Below, in pieces: positions 5,866-6,990 of a stretch of 6,990 bases of DNA (position 1 is its first letter; every line of letters begins with the position of its first letter). Source of the DNA: Acidobacteriaceae bacterium (lineage in GTDB: Bacteria > Acidobacteriota > Terriglobia > Terriglobales > SbA1); contig JAFAGX010000635.1 in the NCBI GenBank assembly GCA_019237515.1, forward strand, positions 1 to 6,990, read 5' to 3'. The translations under genes were made by a program, and so were the position numbers. The notes under the pieces are model-generated. The model searched no databases. It was not told the origin of the DNA and saw only the letters and a program-made list of their open reading frames with translations.

Positions 5866-6990
5866 TTACGCTTTCTTCGTCCGCGTTAAGTTGAGCAGCT
5901 CTTTCTGCGACCATACCTTCACCGAACCGGAGCGTAGGTCAATAGTTTCCAGCCTGTCGGTGCAGGAGAAACAAGGATCGATGCTACCCAAAGAAATTGT
6001 CATATCTGCAATCTGCTGGTCTTTGATCATTGCCGGAACACCCTGCAAATTTTGATACGTGGGGGCGCGCACTCGCCACCGCCGAGGCCGGTTGTTTTCG
6101 CCGGTGATTACAAAGTGATGGCTTTCACCTCTGGGCGCCTCCACAGATGAGAGGCCGATGCGGCCGATGGGTAATTCTTCTTTGATCTCCAGTTGCAGCG
6201 GACCGTCTTCCATCTTTTCCAGGCATTGGCGAATGATGCGGATGGATTCAAACACTTCTTTCGCGCGCACGACGATGCGGGCCCAGACATCGCCATCGCG
6301 TTCGGTGATCACATTGAATTCGACGCGATCATAGGCCGCATAAGGATGGTCGCGGCGACAATCGATGTCCACGCCGGCGGCGCGCGCTACCGGGCCGAGC
6401 AGGCCGGCTTGTTTGACTAAAGTCGCGGCGGCAACGCCAACGCCGCGGGTCCGTTTTTGCACATTTTTGTCGTGCATTACGGGAGCCACGAGCCCCTGCC
6501 ACTCGGATTCGAGTGTGTCGAGCATTTGGCGCAATTCGATTTTGATTTCGGGCGTGATATTCCAGCGCACGCCACCGACAACGCAAAGTGCGTATGTCTT
6601 CCGGTTGCCGCTAATTTTTTCCGCAATGCGCATGATCGGCTCGCGAATGCGGAAGCTCTGCATGAATAATGTGTCGAATCCAACGATGTGCCCGGCCAAT
6701 CCGACCCAAAGCAAGTGGCTGTGCAGACGCTCAAGCTCGAGCATGATGGTGCGGATGTACTCGGCCCGAGGGGGCGGCTTCAGCCCAGCAGCTTCTTCGA
6801 CCGATTGCACGTACGCGACGTTGTGCACGCAGCCGCAGATGCCGCAGATGCGCTCGGCCAGCACGGGAATGTCGTTGTAGCTCATCACTGACTCGGCGAG
6901 CTTCTCGATCCCACGATGGACCATGAAGCCGCGATATTCGCAGCCGCGCACCATCTCGCCTTCCACGTAGAGGCGGAAGTGCGCCGGCTC
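5866..6990 (-). CDS. hyfG: Group 4 [NiFe] hydrogenase large (catalytic) subunit, 5' end outside window
   Basis: The frame runs open from the right edge and gives 374 residues; the visible part begins EPAHFRLYVEGEMV, so the true start and any NuoC-like N-terminal domain lie outside. Both Ni-binding motifs are intact: AERICGICGCVH (C49, C52) and DPCFSCTDR (C340, C343). NuoD of complex I has lost these cysteines, so this is a real hydrogenase subunit, catalysing H2 oxidation or proton reduction on the cytoplasmic side of the membrane. HRGIEKLAE near residue 25 is another conserved element. After the second motif come 28 residues (LETIDLRSG... to KKA) that resemble the 32-residue tail of E. coli HycE, which the protease HycI removes after the Arg of DPCLSCTDR; cleavage after R346 is expected by analogy. 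The next gene starts three bases after the TAA stop. The symbol follows E. coli hydrogenase 4. Confidence 0.93.
   Translation of the reverse strand, partial: EPAHFRLYVEGEMVRGCEYRGFMVHRGIEKLAESVMSYNDIPVLAERICGICGCVHNVAYVQSVEEAAGLKPPPRAEYIRTIMLELERLHSHLLWVGLAGHIVGFDTLFMQSFRIREPIMRIAEKISGNRKTYALCVVGGVRWNITPEIKIELRQMLDTLESEWQGLVAPVMHDKNVQKRTRGVGVAAATLVKQAGLLGPVARAAGVDIDCRRDHPYAAYDRVEFNVITERDGDVWARIVVRAKEVFESIRIIRQCLEKMEDGPLQLEIKEELPIGRIGLSSVEAPRGESHHFVITGENNRPRRWRVRAPTYQNLQGVPAMIKDQQIADMTISLGSIDPCFSCTDRLETIDLRSGSVKVWSQKELLNLTRTKKA

Noticed and set aside
6424..6447. GC-rich inverted repeat (GCGGCG ... CGCCGC)
   Set aside because: It falls within coding sequence for the Ala/Gly/Val-rich stretch of the large subunit and is explained by codon use.
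6365..6880. A 171-codon frame on the + strand opposite the hydrogenase large subunit
   Set aside because: It is antisense to strongly conserved coding sequence, with low-complexity Ser/Arg/Thr content and no motif.
3806..6990. Reading the four-gene run as part of respiratory complex I (nuoD, nuoH, nuoI, nuoB)
   Set aside because: The large subunit keeps all four Ni-binding cysteines (RICGIC, DPCFSC) and the small subunit has CNGC instead of the adjacent cysteines of NuoB.

Overview
The window looks like chromosomal DNA from an acidobacterium (Acidobacteriota, Koribacter/Terriglobia-like). This assignment is inferred from protein style and from two short dispersed repeats of a kind familiar in these genomes; nothing here is a taxonomic marker. 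It holds two convergent gene groups and almost no non-coding space. No RNA genes, CRISPR array, insertion sequence or convincing terminator were found.

The left part (1-2127, + strand) carries three genes: the 3' end of a DnaC/IstB-type AAA+ ATPase (probable helicase loader), a UvrC-related protein that has only the N-terminal half of UvrC and seems to have lost catalytic residues of its GIY-YIG domain, and a DinB-family putative metalloenzyme. A dispersed repeat supplies the last codons of the UvrC-like gene and leads straight into the ribosome binding site of the DinB gene.

The right part (6990-3806, - strand) is a run of four tightly packed genes for a membrane-bound group 4 [NiFe] hydrogenase of the Hyf/Hyc/Ech/Mbh kind. 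In transcription order they are the catalytic large subunit (5' end beyond the window), the NuoH-like membrane subunit, the NuoI-like two-[4Fe-4S] ferredoxin subunit and the NuoB-like small subunit. The large subunit keeps all four Ni-binding cysteines and a C-terminal tail resembling the one removed from E. coli HycE on maturation. The small subunit has the hydrogenase CxxC motif, not the CC pair of complex I. This is therefore a hydrogenase and not respiratory complex I. Electrons would pass between the NiFe site and the ferredoxin-like subunit through the small-subunit cluster, coupled to ion movement through the membrane arm. The proton-pumping NuoL/M/N-like subunits and any NuoC-like part must lie upstream, outside the window.

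Downstream of the hydrogenase genes on the same strand (3729-2155) is a 524-residue protein of unknown function. Its C-terminal part shows a possible PD-(D/E)XK nuclease signature. It ends 27 bases from the DinB gene, tail to tail. The points most worth follow-up are this unknown protein, the UvrC-like protein that keeps the Fe-S ligands but not the nuclease residues, and a strong Shine-Dalgarno sequence between the NuoH-like and NuoI-like genes that a repeat appears to have separated from its start codon.
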